In this document: one piece after another, positions 1 through 14,291 of the stretch | How the letters are laid out: every line of letters begins with the position of its first letter | Position numbering within the stretch: the stretch's first letter is position 1 | From: Scleromitrula shiraiana | Taxonomy: Eukaryota > Ascomycota > Leotiomycetes > Helotiales > Sclerotiniaceae | Assembly: GCA_028455995.1 (NCBI GenBank) | Contig: JABELC010000001.1 | Span: forward strand, 1,662,501-1,726,500 | DNA: 64,000 bases | Direction: 5' to 3' | Position numbers and translations under genes: made by a program | The notes under the pieces: generated by a model | Told to the model about the DNA's origin: nothing | The model's input: only the letters and a program-made list of their open reading frames with translations | Database searches by the model: none

Positions 1-1038
1 TTAAAATTAATAAAGAAATATACAACTTAAGAAATTATAATTTTTTAAATATAATGATTTTACTAGTAATAATATAAATGAATATATATTTAATATTTAA
101 TCTGAGTCTTTCTACATTTATTTAAAGAAATTAAAATATATATTAATTTATAGATGTTTTATTATTTATATACTAGTATTATTCAAGAATTTAAATAAAA
201 TTTATCAATCATTTATTTTTTTAAAAAAACAAAAAGAATCAAATCTCGATAAATTGATATCTAATTTAATAAATAGAAAATTTGAAGTTAAACTGAATAT
301 ATGTATATAATATTAAGATGAATATTCATATATATTTTCTTTTTACAAGTTTGATTTGTTTTCAAGTATTATATATGTATTTATTAAATAATTATAAATA
401 AACTTTATTTTGAGATATATTTTTCTCTTTTTTTTTCTTATGAGTTCTCTATAAATCTTTTTTGCTCGTTACGTTTAAATAATTCTTTGAAAATTATATA
501 TATTTATATAAAACAAGGATTTAAAAGTCTTTAATCATTGATTAGTTAAATCGAGATTCGTGTTATAGAGTTAATATCACTGGGGCATTGGCGGCTCAAG
601 CGGATGAATGTGGGGTAATTCTAACCTACAGACCCCTGAACCTTATCCGGGCTTATCCGGGTTTACCTTGCTTTGTTGATTGAATTTTTAACATGCACGT
701 AGATTTAATTATGTATAAAACGCTATTTACGTAATCGATTCAAAATTTAATTGAAGAATTAGAAATTTCGAAATTTTATTAAGCTTAAATCACATTATAT
801 GAAAACAAGTTATCACTAAAATAATAAAATGAATCTATTATAATAATCTTTCATTTAATTGAATATAATTTATTAATTAATAAAAAATGATTTTAATTTT
901 GAAAATATATTCAATCTCGTTATTATTAATACTAGAATGATTTTTTTTATAAAATAAATAGAATTTTAACTAAATTATACTTATTAATACTACTAGTAAT
1001 ACTACTAGTAAAGAAATATAAATAATATAATATATACT
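1..1038. other. AT-rich, mutated repeat DNA left of element A
   Basis: I see no gene here. The stretch is very AT-rich and full of stops in all frames, as expected of RIP-mutated repeat DNA. It belongs to the sequence into which copia element A inserted, because the 5-bp target duplication of A starts at 1034. ACTAGT-containing short repeats recur, for example near 62 and 990-1010, and also occur right of element A. The only part with normal base composition is a short island at about 579-665, listed separately. Confidence 0.6.
579..665. other. GC-richer island inside AT-rich DNA
   Basis: About 90 bases with normal to high GC stand out from surroundings of very low GC. The island contains a perfect 10-bp tandem pair, CTTATCCGGG at 642-651 and 652-661, followed by GTTTACC. 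Short direct repeats of this sort near a border are typical of the subterminal region of class II (hAT-like) transposons. I did not find the matching opposite end in the window, so this identity is only a guess. Confidence 0.3.
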
Positions 1039-1197
1039 TGTGGTTTTACTTCGGTTAAGTCATACAATTATAGTACTATAGTTTGTATTTAATATTCTTA
1101 TTATTGATCTATCTATGGTATAGATTATCAAGTCGTATATATGTACGATTATGGTCATGTGTTTATCACGTGCTACTTTATAATCTATATCCCAATA
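1039..1197 (-). repeat. 3' LTR of copia copy A
   Basis: A 159-bp terminal repeat that aligns along its whole length with the five other LTR copies in the window; all differences I see are transitions. It keeps part of the double CACGTG region and the ATATAT core of the palindrome seen in the least mutated copy (38567-38725). Confidence 0.9.
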
Positions 1198-4100
1198 CTA
1201 ATACTATTTAAAAAAAAAAGAAAGTTAAACTAAACTTATTATATATCATAGTATTATCTTTTTTTATCTCTCTATAAAATAAATCAAAAGGTTAAAATAC
1301 ATATAAATAATATAATAAAAAAAAATGTTATTTAAAGAAAGTATACATAGAGTCGTAATCGCTGTTATTTTAATAAACATTATTTTTAAAAAAGTTATTT
1401 TTAGGTCAAAATAATGATATCTTAATGATTTTGGTAGGTGTTGTTTTTGTATGTGTTATTATTCTCTGTATTTCTTTTATATTAGTTTTTTATATTTCTA
1501 TATCTTCTATATTAATTTTTTATACCATTACATTTTTCTTATTATATTATGTTAATATATTATATAGACTAATTTATAATAAATATTGATTTAAGCGATC
1601 ATAATTTACCCTATCGAATAGATAAAATGATTTATTTATGTTCAATCTATTTTTTCATATCGATATTGATTTTGTTGATATTGATAAAGTCTTTAAAAAC
1701 AATACAGGGTTTTGATTTTGTTATTATATTGATAAAGTTTGTATTATTAACAATTCATTTAATCTCTATAATTTCTTTATATTTATATAATTGATAAATA
1801 AAGATTAGATCAATTATTAAACGTTTTTTTTAAAAAATATTGAATTTAATTAAATATTTATAAAATGATTTTAAATTAATATAGATTGTAAAAGGTATAA
1901 GATTAATCATAATTTTTTTATTGATTAATTAATTTATAATTTTGTTAATATTAAATTTAATTATAATAGTAATATTAAATCTATATCTTATTCTATATAA
2001 TTTTAAAACAAGAATGTTTTATATGATTTATTTGTATTTGATAAAAAACTAATAGATAATATTTGTATTATTATTTTTATTAATAAATATTATAATAAAG
2101 CCGATTTAGGAGAAAAAATCAATGTTGTTTGTAAAATTTATATTAGTAAAATAGATTATTTGTAATGATTCTATTTTGAGAGGAACGAATATAAGGCTAT
2201 GATTAAAATTATCAATTTATTATTAAATGCGTTTATTAAAAATGTTTATGTTGTTTTTAATTAAATTGATAATTTAGGCTATATATGATAGATCAAATGA
2301 TGTTTTTAATTGATAAATGTTTATAATATATGTATTATAGGTTTATTAAGCAATATATTGTTTTTTTAGGGAAGCATTTTTTTTGATTTTTGTGTGTAAT
2401 TTAAAGTTGATGGGGAAATGGTTTATAAAATAAAATTCGTTATATTATTATTTTTGAATAAATATAATTATATTATTTTTATTGATATAAATTAAAGCGT
2501 TATTAAATTTAAGAAGAGAATTAATAATCAATTATTTTTATATTTTTAAAAAATAACTTTTTTTTTTGATTTAAACTTTTTTTTCATCTACAAATTCTTT
2601 ATTAACAAAAATAAAAATATTATTAATTTATAATTTGATTATATTTAATTTTTTATTTTTATTAATATAAAATAAATAATTATTAAATAAAGAAAAAGTT
2701 ATTTTAAAAACTTTTATATAATAATCATAATATATAAAATATTAATAATTTCCTGATTTTATAATATTATAAAGCAAATATACAATTTTAAGAATTATAT
2801 TTAATTTAAAATCTATTTTTAATAAAGATTTAATATAAAATATACAAATCAAAAATGTTTCTAATTAAATATATGCTTATAATATATCATAAAAATATAG
2901 TTAGATGTATCGATATATATTCCATAAAACTGTAAAACAAAGTATGGTTTTGTAGTTGATATATTAGATAATGAGGAATTTTATTAAAACTATTTTTTTA
3001 TTTTTATTATTGTAGTTTTAAATTATTAATTTAAATTTTTTGAATACCTTTAATATACTTTTGTTTTTGATAAAATCGATGAATTTATTATGGAAGATTT
3101 GGGTGTTTTTTAATATATCATTTTCTTTAACAATTTTAAATATATCTTTTTTTAATAAATTGTTTATTTTCTTTTTATAAAATAAACGAAATTGATTTGC
3201 AATTGGTGAAAAATCTATAATGATATATATATTAAAAATATTTTTAATAATATAATTATTATTATTATTGTTATTAAAATATATTTAATTATATTTTAGG
3301 ATTTGTTTTTAATAAAAAATTTTGATTATTAATTTTAAATATAAAGTTAGAATAGAAACTAGATTAAGAATAGACTTTTTGTTTAATATATAAGCACTTC
3401 TTCTTGATTGAAGTGTTTTTAAATTATCAAAATCTTTATTATTAATTGAATTTAGAGTAAGATTTTCTATTAATAGAGAATCGATTATATTATTAAATAG
3501 TTTATTAAATGTTTTGAGCTTTTTTTTATATAATTTTATTGAAATGTTTTTAAATTCTTTATTAAAATTATTTATTTTGATTATGTATATTTGATTTTCT
3601 ATTTTGATGAATTTATATGGTCTATTTTAGGTGTTTTTTTTTTGGTGAATAAGAATTAAAGATTTAAATTCGAGATTATATAAATAGAATGTAGATGGTT
3701 TATTATGTTAATATAAAATATTTATTATTGTTTATTTAATATATTCTTTTTATATTTTATTTATTATTTTATTAATTATAGTGGTATATTATAAAATAGA
3801 TGAAGTGGGGAAATTAAAAAATATTAAACAAGGAAATATACTAAATATTAATAAAATAGAGATAAGATTATTTAGATTAATAATATTATTAATAATTTTG
3901 ATAACCATTTATAATTTTATGTTTTTATTGATTTTTTTAATACCTTCAAGTTTTTTAATAATAATTATATATATTTATCAAATTACTTTATAATAATATT
4001 CAATCATCTTAATAAAATGATGGATTTTAATAAATACATATTTAATTTTAATTATAATTATATAAACATTATTAATAAAGTTTTTTTTTATAAAATAGGT

Positions 4101-6614
4101 TTTTTAATTGTAAATAATTAGTTTAGAAAGGTTATTATAAATATTGATTTATATAAAGCAAAATGTATTTTATATTATTATAATTAATAAATTTTTAATA
4201 AAATATACAATATTAAACCGAGTTATTTTGTTAATAATATAAAAAATGGGATTATTATTAATATATATTATATTAATTATAATAGTAAAATTGAATTCAA
4301 TATTATTATAAAATTTGAATTTAAATTTTTTAGATTTATTAATATAGAATTAATATTCTTTATAATACTTTATAAATTATTCTAATTATTTATAATTGAA
4401 TTCATTTTTATAATCAACGTGATTAAATAGATTATGCAGTTTTTTAATAAAAAGATATTCTATTTATTTATAAATACAGCGTAATTCAATTTTAAATAAA
4501 TAATATTCTTTATCTATATTCAATAATTCTATAATAAATTACTAGAATTTTTATAATAAAATTAATTAATTAATAAACATATATCTATAATATCTAATAG
4601 TTTTCCATATTTTATTATTTATATATTAAAATTTATTTTTAATATTATTAAATAAGATTTAAATATAGTTTATATTTACAAAACTTAATAAAAATAAGAT
4701 ATTTATATTAATAATGTAAATATCAATTATGCTGATTGGGTTAATAATTAAAGTAATTTTAATAAAAAAAATATCATTAAAGCTAAACTTAAAATTTATA
4801 ATTGAATTTTCAAATCTTTATATCAATTCGAATAAATTTTTATAATATTAAAAACTATTTATAACTAATAATTAATTATTTTACAATATTAAAATTAATT
4901 ATTATATTAATAAATTTATGTTTATTATAGTGTTCAATCTATAAATAAATCTCAAGTTTTTAATTAATTTCGCTAATATAAATATATAAAATGATTAAAT
5001 TATTAAATTCTATAATAAAATTATTATAATTATTATTTATAATAATATAAAAACTATATAAAATAATAAATATTTCAATATTATTATTATCGTTGTTATT
5101 ATTAGAATATGATTTTAATTAAAATGCTTTAATTTTTTTAATTATATAGATAAAATTGTTGTTATTATTATATTTATTTTAAATATATTAATTATAATTT
5201 TTATTAAAACTTTATATATTATTAAAGCTAAATCTCGATTTTATTTTTTAGTTGAATTTTTCTTTTATTATGGTTTGTTTTTTAGAAATATATCTAATTG
5301 ATCAATATTTTTTTTTTACAAATATAATATATTTTTTATTTTTGATTATAATAATTATTATTAAATTAAGGAACTCAATTATTAAAATATATATTTTTAT
5401 TTTAAAATTAAAAATTGTTATTATTTTAATTGTTTTTTTAAAATTGTTGATCATTAAAGTTTTATTTAATTATATTGTTATTTTTTTTTTTAAAAAACAA
5501 TTTATTTTTAGATTTGTTTTTTATATTTTTTTATATTATAATAAATATATGGATTTTTATAATTGTGGCGATAAATATTTTAAATAAATTTGAGTATTTT
5601 TAAAAGTATATAAGGTAATCTTAATAAACTATAAAAAGTTTTATTATATAGATAAAGTTATTATATATTTTTGATAATAATTTAAATTTTATAATATATA
5701 TTTTATTAAATAGAATTTTATATAATTATTTGGTTAATTTTAATAGATTATTTATAATAATAATATAAAAAATGATTTTAAATTAATTATTATATATATC
5801 ATATTTTTATTTTTTATTTTTAAATATCTTTTAAAATTTTTTGATAATTATTTTTTAATTAATATTTAAGTTTTTATATTTAATAATATTATAATAATAT
5901 TTTTAAATATTTTTATATAATATAAATAAAATATTAAAATATCGATATTGTTTAAATAAATTGATTTATTTATAATTATTTTTATAAATAATTGATTTAT
6001 ATTTAATATTATTTGTTTAATTATTATATTTGTTATTATTTAATATATAATATTTTATAAAGCTTTTAAATTATTTATTAATATTAAATAAAATAAAGTC
6101 AATTTCGAAATTTTCAAAATCTAAATAATTGAAAAAATCGTTCTCAAAATTAAAATTAAAGTTAAAATTGAAATTATTACTATTACTATTTTTTTTTTAA
6201 TAAATATTAATTTAGAATTGGGTTTTTTAAAATTAAATAGTTTTTTAATTATTATCTATTTTTCTTATTTGCTTTTTTTATCTTTTTTGCTTTTATTTTC
6301 AATCTTATTTTCTTTTTAAATAAAGTCAATAATAAAATTTCTTTTATTTTTTTTTTTTGAATTATTAAATTTCTTAATTATTATAATAAAAGTATTTAAT
6401 TATACATTGAATTATATATTACGAATTGTTATTTCTATTATTTTTAAAATCTATTTAGATAAATTTTTAAAAATAAATATAAAGATTAAATTAATATTAA
6501 TATTAAAATTAATAAAAATATTAATATTGAGTTTTTATAAAAATTATTTAAAGAATTATAAAGTAAAAAAGTTCTTTTTTTAGATTATAATAAAATGTTT
6601 TAAAGTTTAATTCG

Positions 6615-6774
6615 TGTGATTTTACTTCGGTTTAAGTCGTACGATTATGGTACTATGGTTTGTGTTTGATATTTTTGTTATTGATTTATTTATGGTATAG
6701 ATTGTTAAGTTGTATATATATATGATTGTGGTTATGTGCTTGTTATGTGCTATTTTGTAATCTATATTCTAATA
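6615..6774 (-). repeat. 3' LTR of copia copy B
   Basis: A 160-bp LTR with the same layout as the other copies and one extra T near its plus-strand left end. The internal side carries TTGGTATTATTT. It is heavily C-to-T mutated on the plus strand. Confidence 0.9.
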
Positions 6775-7073
6775 TTGGTATTATTTAAAAAGAAAAGAAA
6801 ATTAAGTTAAATTTATTATATATTGTAGTATTATTTTTTTTTGTTTTTTTATGAAATAGATCAAAAGGTTGAAATGTATATGAATAATATGGTAAAAAAA
6901 AGTATTGTTTAAAATTGTAATTGTTATTGTTTTTGTAGGTGTTGTTTTTGGAGAGGTTATTTTTGGATTGAAATAATGATATTTTAATGATTTTGGTAAG
7001 TATTATTATTTTTTATGTTTTTTTTGTATTAGTTCTTTATATTTTTATATTTTTTGTATTAATTTTTTATATT

Positions 7074-7129
7074 ATTGTATTTTTTTTATTGTATTTTTTT
7101 TATTGTATTTTTTTTATTGTATTTTTTTT
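7074..7129. repeat. 14-bp tandem repeat, four copies, in copy B
   Basis: Four perfect head-to-tail copies of the 14-mer ATTGTA followed by eight T. They lie at the 3' non-coding end of copy B. The matching region of copies A and C has similar T-rich (or A-rich) repeats, so the array grew within the element. Confidence 0.8.
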
Positions 7130-10100
7130 GTTGTAATATATTAATATATTATATAGACTAATTTATAATAAATGTTAATTTGAGCGATTATGATTTGCTT
7201 TGTTAAGTAGGTAAAGTAATTTATTTATGTTCAATTTATTTTTTTATATTAATATTGATTTTATTAGTGTCGATAAAGTTTTTGAGAGTAATGTAAAGTT
7301 TTGATTTTATTATTATGTTGGTAGGATTTATATTGTTGGTGATTTATTTAATTTTTGTGATTTTTTTGTGTTTATATAATTGATGAATAAAGGTTAGATT
7401 GATTATTAAATGTTTTTTTTGGAAAGTATTAAATTTGATTAAGTATTTATAAAGAGATTTTGAATTAGTGTAAATTGTGAGGGGTATGAAGCTGGTTATG
7501 ATTTTTTTGTTGATTAATTGATTTATGATTTTGTTAATATTAGATTTGATTATAATAATAATATTAAATCTATATTTTATTTTGTATAATTTTAAAGTAA
7601 AAATGTTTTGTGTGATTTGTTTGTATTTGATAGAGGATTAGTGGATGATATTTGTATTATTGTTTTTGTTAGTAAGTATTATAATAAAATCGATTTAAAA
7701 AAAAAGATTAATATTATTTATAAAATTTGTATTAATAAAATAAATTATTTATAATGATTTTATTTTAAAAAGAATGAATATAAAGTTATAATTAAAATTA
7801 TTAATTTGTTATTAAATGTGTTTGTTAAGAGTGTTTATATTGTTTTTAATTAAATTAATGATTTAGATTGTATGTGATAGGTTGAATAATGTTTTTGGTT
7901 GATAAATGTTTATGATATATATATTATGGGTTTGCTAAATAATATATTATTTTTTTGAAAAAGTATTTTTCTTGATTTTTATATATAATTTAAAATCGAT
8001 AGAGAAATAATTTATAAAATAAAATTTATTATATTATTTTTTTTAAATAAATATAATTATGCTATTTTTATCGATATAAATTAAAATGTTATTAAATTTA
8101 AAAGGGAAATTAATTATTAATTATTCTCATATTTTTGAGAAATAACTTTTTTTTTTGATTTGAGTTTCTTTTTTATTTACGAATTTTTTGTTAGTAAAAA
8201 TAAAGATGTTATCGATTTATAATTTGATTATGCTTAGTTTTTTATTTTTATTAATATAAAGTAAACAACTATCAAATAAAAAAAAAGTCATTTTAAAGAC
8301 TTTTATATAATGATCGTAATATATAAAATATTAATAGTTTCTTGATTTTGTAATATTATAAAGTAGGTATATAATCTTGAAGATTATATTTAATTTAAAG
8401 TTTATTTTTAATAAAAGTTTAATATAAAATATATGAATTAAAGATATTTTTAATTAAATATATGCTTGTGATATATTGCGAAAATATAATTGGGTGTATC
8501 GGTGTGTATTCCATAAAATTGTAAAATAAAATATAGTTCTATAATTAATATATTGAATAATAAAAGATTTTGTTAAAACTGTTTTTTTATTTTTATTATT
8601 ATAACCTTAAATTATTAATTTGGATTTCTCGAATGCTTTTGATATGCTTTTGTTTTTAATGGAGTTGATAAATTTATTGCAGAAAATTTGGGTGTTTTTT
8701 AATATATCATTTTCTTCAACTATTTTAAATATACTTTTTTTTAATAAACTGTTTATTTTTTTTTTGCAAAATGAACGGAATTGATCTACAATTGATAAAA
8801 GATCTATAATAATATATATGCTAAAAATGTCTTTAACGATATAATCATTATTATTATCATTATTAAAGTATATTTGATCATATTCTAAAATTTGCTCTCG
8901 ATAAGGAATTTCGACTATTAGTCTTGAATATAAGGTTGGGATAGAAGCTAAATTAGAAATAGGCTTTTTGTTTAATATGCAAGCGCTTTTTCTTAATTGA
9001 AATATTTTTAAGTTGTTAAAGTCTTTATTATTAATTAAATCTAAAATAAAATTTTCTACTAATAAAAAATCAATTATATTATCAAATAATTTATCAAATA
9101 TTTTAAACTTTTTTTTATATAGTTTTATTAAAATGCTTTTAAATTCTTTATTAAGGTTATTTATTTTGATTATACATATTTGACCTTCTATTTTGATAAG
9201 TTTATATAATCTATTCTAAATGCCTTTCTTTTAATAAATAAAAATTAAAGATTTAAATTCGAGATTATACAAATGAAATGTAGATAATCCATTACATTAA
9301 TATAAAATATTTATTATTATATATTTAATATATTTCTTTTATACTTCATTTATTACTTTGTTAATTATAATAATATACTATAAAATAAATGGAATAAAAA
9401 AGTCAAAAAATATTAAATAAAGAAATATACCAAATATTAATAAAATAAGGATAAAACTATTTAAATTAATAATATTATTAATAATTTTGATGGCTATTTA
9501 TAGTCTTATATTTTTATTGATTTTTTTAACGTTTTTAAGTTTTTTAATAATAATTGTATATACTTGTTAAATTATTTTATAATAATATTTGATTATTTTG
9601 ATAAAATGATAGGCTTCAATAAGTATGCGTTTAATCTTAATTACAATTATATAAGCACTATCAATAAAGTTCTTTCTTATGAAATAGATTTTTTGATCGT
9701 AAACAATTAGTTCAAAAAGGCTATTATAAATATTGATCTATATAAAATAAAATGCATTCTATATTATTATAATTAATAAATCCTTAATAAAGCATACAAT
9801 GTTAAACTAGATTACTTTATCAATAATATAAAAAACAAAACTATTATTAATATATATTATATTAATTATAATAATAAAATTGAATTCTATATCGTTATAG
9901 AATTTGAACTTGAATCTTTTAGGCTTATTAATATAGAATTAGTATTTTTTATAGTATTTTATAAATTATTTCAATTATTTATAATTAAATTCATTTTTAT
10001 AATTAATATAATTAAGTAAATTATACAATTTTTTAATAAAGAAATGTTTTATTTATTTATGAATATAGCGTAGTTCGACTTCGAATAAATAGCATTTCTT

Positions 10101-13073
10101 ATCTATATTTAATAATTCTATAATAAATTATTAAAACTCTTATAATAAAATTAATTAATTAATAAATATATATCTATAGTATCTAATAGTTTTTCATATT
10201 TTATCATTAATATATTGAAGTTCATTTTTAATATTATTAAATAAAATTTAAATATAATCTATATCTGCAAGATTTAATAAAAATAGAGTATTTATATTAA
10301 TAATATAAATATTAATTATGCCGATTGAACTAATAATTAAAATAGTTCTAATAAAAGAAATATCATTAAAGCTGAATCTAAAATTTATAGTTAAATCTAA
10401 AGTCTTTATATCGATTCAAATAAGTTTTTATAGTGCTAAAAACTATTTATAACTAATAATTGATTGTTTTATAATATTAAAATCAATTATCATATCAATA
10501 AATTTGTATTTATTATAATATTTAATTTGTAAATAAATCTTAAGTTTTTAATTAATTTTGTTAATATAAATATATAAAATAATTAAATTATTAAATTCTA
10601 TAGCAAAATTATTGCAATTATTATTTATAATAATATAAAAGCTGTATAAAATAATAAATATTTCAATACTATTATTATTATTATTATTATCAAAATATAA
10701 TTTTAATTAAAATACTTTGATTTTTTTAATTATATAAATAAAATCATTATTATTATTATATTTATTTTAGATATATTGATTGTAGTTTTTATTGAAACTT
10801 TATATATTATTAAAACCAAATCTCGATTTTATCTTTTAATTAAATTTTTCTTTCGCTGCGATTCGTTTTTTAGGGATATATTTAATTGACTAGCATCTTT
10901 CTTTTTTATAGATATAGCATATTTTTTGTTTTTGATTATAATAATTATTATTGAATTGAGAAATTTGATTATTAAAATATATATTTTTGTTTTAAAGTCG
11001 AAAATTATTATTATTTTAATTATTTCTTTAAAATTGTTGATTATTAAAGTTTTATTTAATTATATCATTATCTTTCTTTTTAAAAAACGATTTATTTTTA
11101 GATTTGGTTTTTATATTTTTCTATATTATAATAGATATATGGATCTTTATAATTATAGCGATGAATATTTTAGGTAAATTTAAGTATTTTTAAAAGTATA
11201 TAGGGTAATCTTGATAAGCTATAAGAAACTTTATTATATAAATAAAGTTATCACATATTTTTGGTGATAGTCTGAACTTTATAATATATATTTTATTAAA
11301 TAGAATTTTGTATGATTGTTTGATTGACTTTAATAAATTATTTATAATAATAATATAAAAAATGATTTTAAACTAATTATTATATATATCATATTTTTAT
11401 TTTTTACTTTTAAATGCTTTTTAGAATTTTTTGATAATTGTTTTTTAATTAATATTTAAATTTCTATACTTAATAATGTTATAATAATATTTTTAAATAT
11501 TTTTGCATAATATAAATAAAATACTGAAATATTAGTATTATTTAAATAAATCAATTTATTTGTAATTATCCTTATAAATAATGAATTTATATTTGATACT
11601 ATTTATTTAACTATTATATTTATTATCATTTGATATATAGCATTTTATAAAACTTTCAAACTATTTGTTAATATCAAATAAAATAAAGTTAATTTCGAAG
11701 TTTTTAGAATTTAAATAATTGAAAAGATCGTTTTTAAGATCAAAATCGGGATCAAAATTAAAATTATTATTATTATTATTTTTTTTTTTAATAAATGTTA
11801 ATTTGAAATTGAATTTTTTAAAATTAAATAATTTCTTTTTTTTTTACTTACCTTTTTTATTTTTTTTATCTTATTCTTTAATTTTATTTTTTTAAATAAA
11901 ATTAATAATAAAGTTTCTTCTATCTTTCTTTTTTAAATTATTAAATTTCTTGATTATTATAATAAAGATATTTGATTATATATTAAATTATATATCATGA
12001 ATTACTATTTCTATCATTTTTAAAATCCATTCAAATAAAGTCTTAAAAAAAAATATAAAAATCAAATTAATATTAATATCGAAATTAACAAAAATATTAA
12101 TATTGAATTTTTACAAAAATCATTTAAAAAATCATAAAATGAAAAAATTCTTTTTCTAAATTATAATAAAATATTTTAAAATTTAATTCACAAAATCGCT
12201 TTTAAATGCTTATAAAATATTATTATTAAAAATATAATAATAAATATATTTTAAAATCTTGAATTGAATATATAATAAAAAAGTTTTATTATCGAAGTTA
12301 TTTTTAAGGTTAAATCTATTTTTAAATAGTTTATAAAACTTATTGTATGTTTCAAGGTTTTGATTTGAAAAAGAGTAATTTAAAGGAAAAAGATTCTTTT
12401 TTGTTATATTGACTCAAAAAAAAGAATTGAATAAAGGTATTTATACAGATAATTAAAGAAAGATATCGTATTTTAATAGAAAAAATGAATTTTTTATTAT
12501 CATATAGAAAAAATTAGAGAAGAAGGAAAAAAAGAGAAAAAATAAGTTATTATAAAGTAATAAAAGTTTATTTATTTTTAAAAAATATTTCTAAATTCTT
12601 ATAGATTTTATTAATTTAAAAACGATAATATCTTCAAATGAAAATCAAAGTTTTTCAATATAATCTTTATAAATCCGAAAATAATGAATATGTGAAAGAA
12701 ATAAAAAAAAGAAATGAAAGAAAAATAATAAAAGGAATAATAAAAAGAATGATAAAAGAGATTTTGTTATCATTAAGGTTTTAAGGATATTATAGAAATC
12801 GTTGGAAAATATCTTAAAAAAATAAGAATTAAGGAATTTGAGATATTGAAAAATTAAGTTTTTAAAGAAACCAAACTAAAAGTATATATAATAAATATAA
12901 AAACTTATAATATCGCTTTAATATTTATATATTCTATTTTAACATTATATATTATTCTTAATTAAAACATTTTACTAATATTTCAAATTCAATTTCAATC
13001 TCTTCAAAAATATTTCCACTATTATAATATCGCTTTAATACTTATAATATCTAATCTATACAATACTAATCAA

Positions 13074-13233
13074 TATAATTTTACTTCGGTTTAAATCATA
13101 TAATTATAATATTATAATTTGTATTTGATATTTTTGTTATTGATCTATTTATAGTATAGATTGTTAAATCGTATATATGTACGACTATGGTCACGTGCTT
13201 GTCACGTGCTACCTTGTGATCTATATCCCAACA
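13074..13233 (-). repeat. 5' LTR of copia copy B
   Basis: A 160-bp LTR that keeps intact GTCACGTGCTTGTCACGTGC and CCCAACA at its outer end. It is less mutated than its partner at 6615-6774. Confidence 0.9.
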
Positions 13234-14132
13234 ATTCGCAAAATCGTTTTTGAATATTTATAAAATATTATTATCAAAAATATAATAATAAATATATTTT
13301 AAAATTTTAAATCAAATATATAATAAAAAAATCTTATTATTGAAATTATTTTTAAAATTAAATCTGTCTTTGAATAATTTATAAAGTTTATCGTATTTTT
13401 TAAGATCTTGATCTAAAAGAAAATAATCTAAAAAAGAAAAATTCCTTTTTATTATATTAACTCAAGAAAGAGAATTAGATAAAAATATTTATGTAAATAA
13501 AAAATTAAATAAAGATATTTGTATAAATAATTGGAGAAAAAGATATCGTATTTTAACAAAGAAAATAAATTCTTTATTATTATATAAAAAGAGTTAGGGA
13601 AAAAGAAAAAAGGGGAAAAAATAAGTTATTATAAAATAATAAAAATTTATTTATTTTTAAGAAATATTCTTAAATTTTTATAAATCTTATTAATTTAAAA
13701 GTAATAATATCTTCAAATAAAAATCAAAGTTTTTTAATATAATTTTTATAAATCCAAAAATAATAAATATATAAAATAAGATAAAAAAAAAAATAAAAAA
13801 AGAATAATAAAAAAAATCTTATCATCACTAAAATTTTAAATCATTAAAATTTTAAAAATTTAAAAATATTATAAAAATTGCTAAAAAATATTTTAAAAAA
13901 ATAAAAATTGAAAAATTGAATTAAAAAAACCAAACTAAAAACATACATAATAAACACAAAAACTTATAATATCGTTTTAACATCTACATATTCTATCTTA
14001 ACATTATATATTATTCTTAATCAAAATACCTTACTAATATTTCAAATTTAATTCCAATCTCTTCAAAAATATTTCTATTATTATAATATCGTCTTAATAT
14101 TTATAATATCTAATCTATATAATATTAATCAA

Positions 14133-14291
14133 TATAATTTTATTTTAATTAAATCATATAATTATAATACTATAATTTATATTTGATATTCTTATTATTG
14201 ATTTATCTATAATATAAATTATTAAATTGTATATATATATAACTATGGTCATGTATTTGTCACATGCTACTTTATGATCTATATCCCAACA
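14133..14291 (-). repeat. 5' LTR of copia copy A
   Basis: A 159-bp LTR with an outer end CCCAACA. It is RIP-mutated; for example the TTTTACTTCGG of other copies reads TTTTATTTTAA here. The target duplication ATATT follows directly. Confidence 0.9.

Larger units (their letters stand above)
6615..13233 (-). mobile_element. Ty1/copia LTR retrotransposon copy B, nested in copy A
   Basis: A complete element of about 6.62 kb with LTRs at 6615-6774 and 13074-13233 (160 bp each). It is flanked by the exact 5-bp duplication ATTCG (6610-6614 and 13234-13238). The sequence after 13238 continues copy A and matches the inside of copy B from about 12186 on, which proves a same-family nested insertion. The coding strand is minus. 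All frames are broken by transition mutations. On the plus strand the left end is nearly free of C (hand count 6841-7080: 2 C against 38 G), whereas near the right end G is depleted (11821-12060: 19 C against 6 G), so the mutated strand switches inside the element. Confidence 0.92.
1039..14291 (-). mobile_element. Ty1/copia LTR retrotransposon copy A (split by copy B)
   Basis: This is an old, RIP-mutated LTR retrotransposon. Its 3' LTR is 1039-1197 and its 5' LTR 14133-14291 (159 bp each, TG...CA-type ends). The flanking 5-mers ATACT (1034-1038) and ATATT (14292-14296) differ by one C-to-T transition and are the target-site duplication. Copy B (6615-13233) plus its own duplication interrupts it about 1.06 kb from the 5' end, in the leader/gag part. 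Without B the element is about 6.63 kb. It reads on the minus strand, judged by alignment to copy C, whose integrase and reverse transcriptase remnants read on the plus strand. No intact reading frame survives. The short frames at 3781-3993 and 5252-5587 lie on the opposite strand to coding and are chance products of low complexity. Confidence 0.9.

Noticed and set aside
1..60. Telomere end
   Set aside because: No TTAGGG or CCCTAA repeats occur at either edge of the window.
3781..3993. Hydrophobic 70-codon plus-strand frame
   Set aside because: It lies on the non-coding strand of copia copy A, starts with GTG, and consists of low-complexity Ile/Leu/Tyr codons expected from AT-rich mutated DNA.
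5252..5587. 111-codon frame, with a similar one at 10926-11177 (copies A and B)
   Set aside because: The likeness between them comes from shared element ancestry. They read opposite to the element's coding strand and lack any domain.
7074..7129. CRISPR-like array
   Set aside because: The repeat units are directly adjacent with no spacers, and the genome is eukaryotic.
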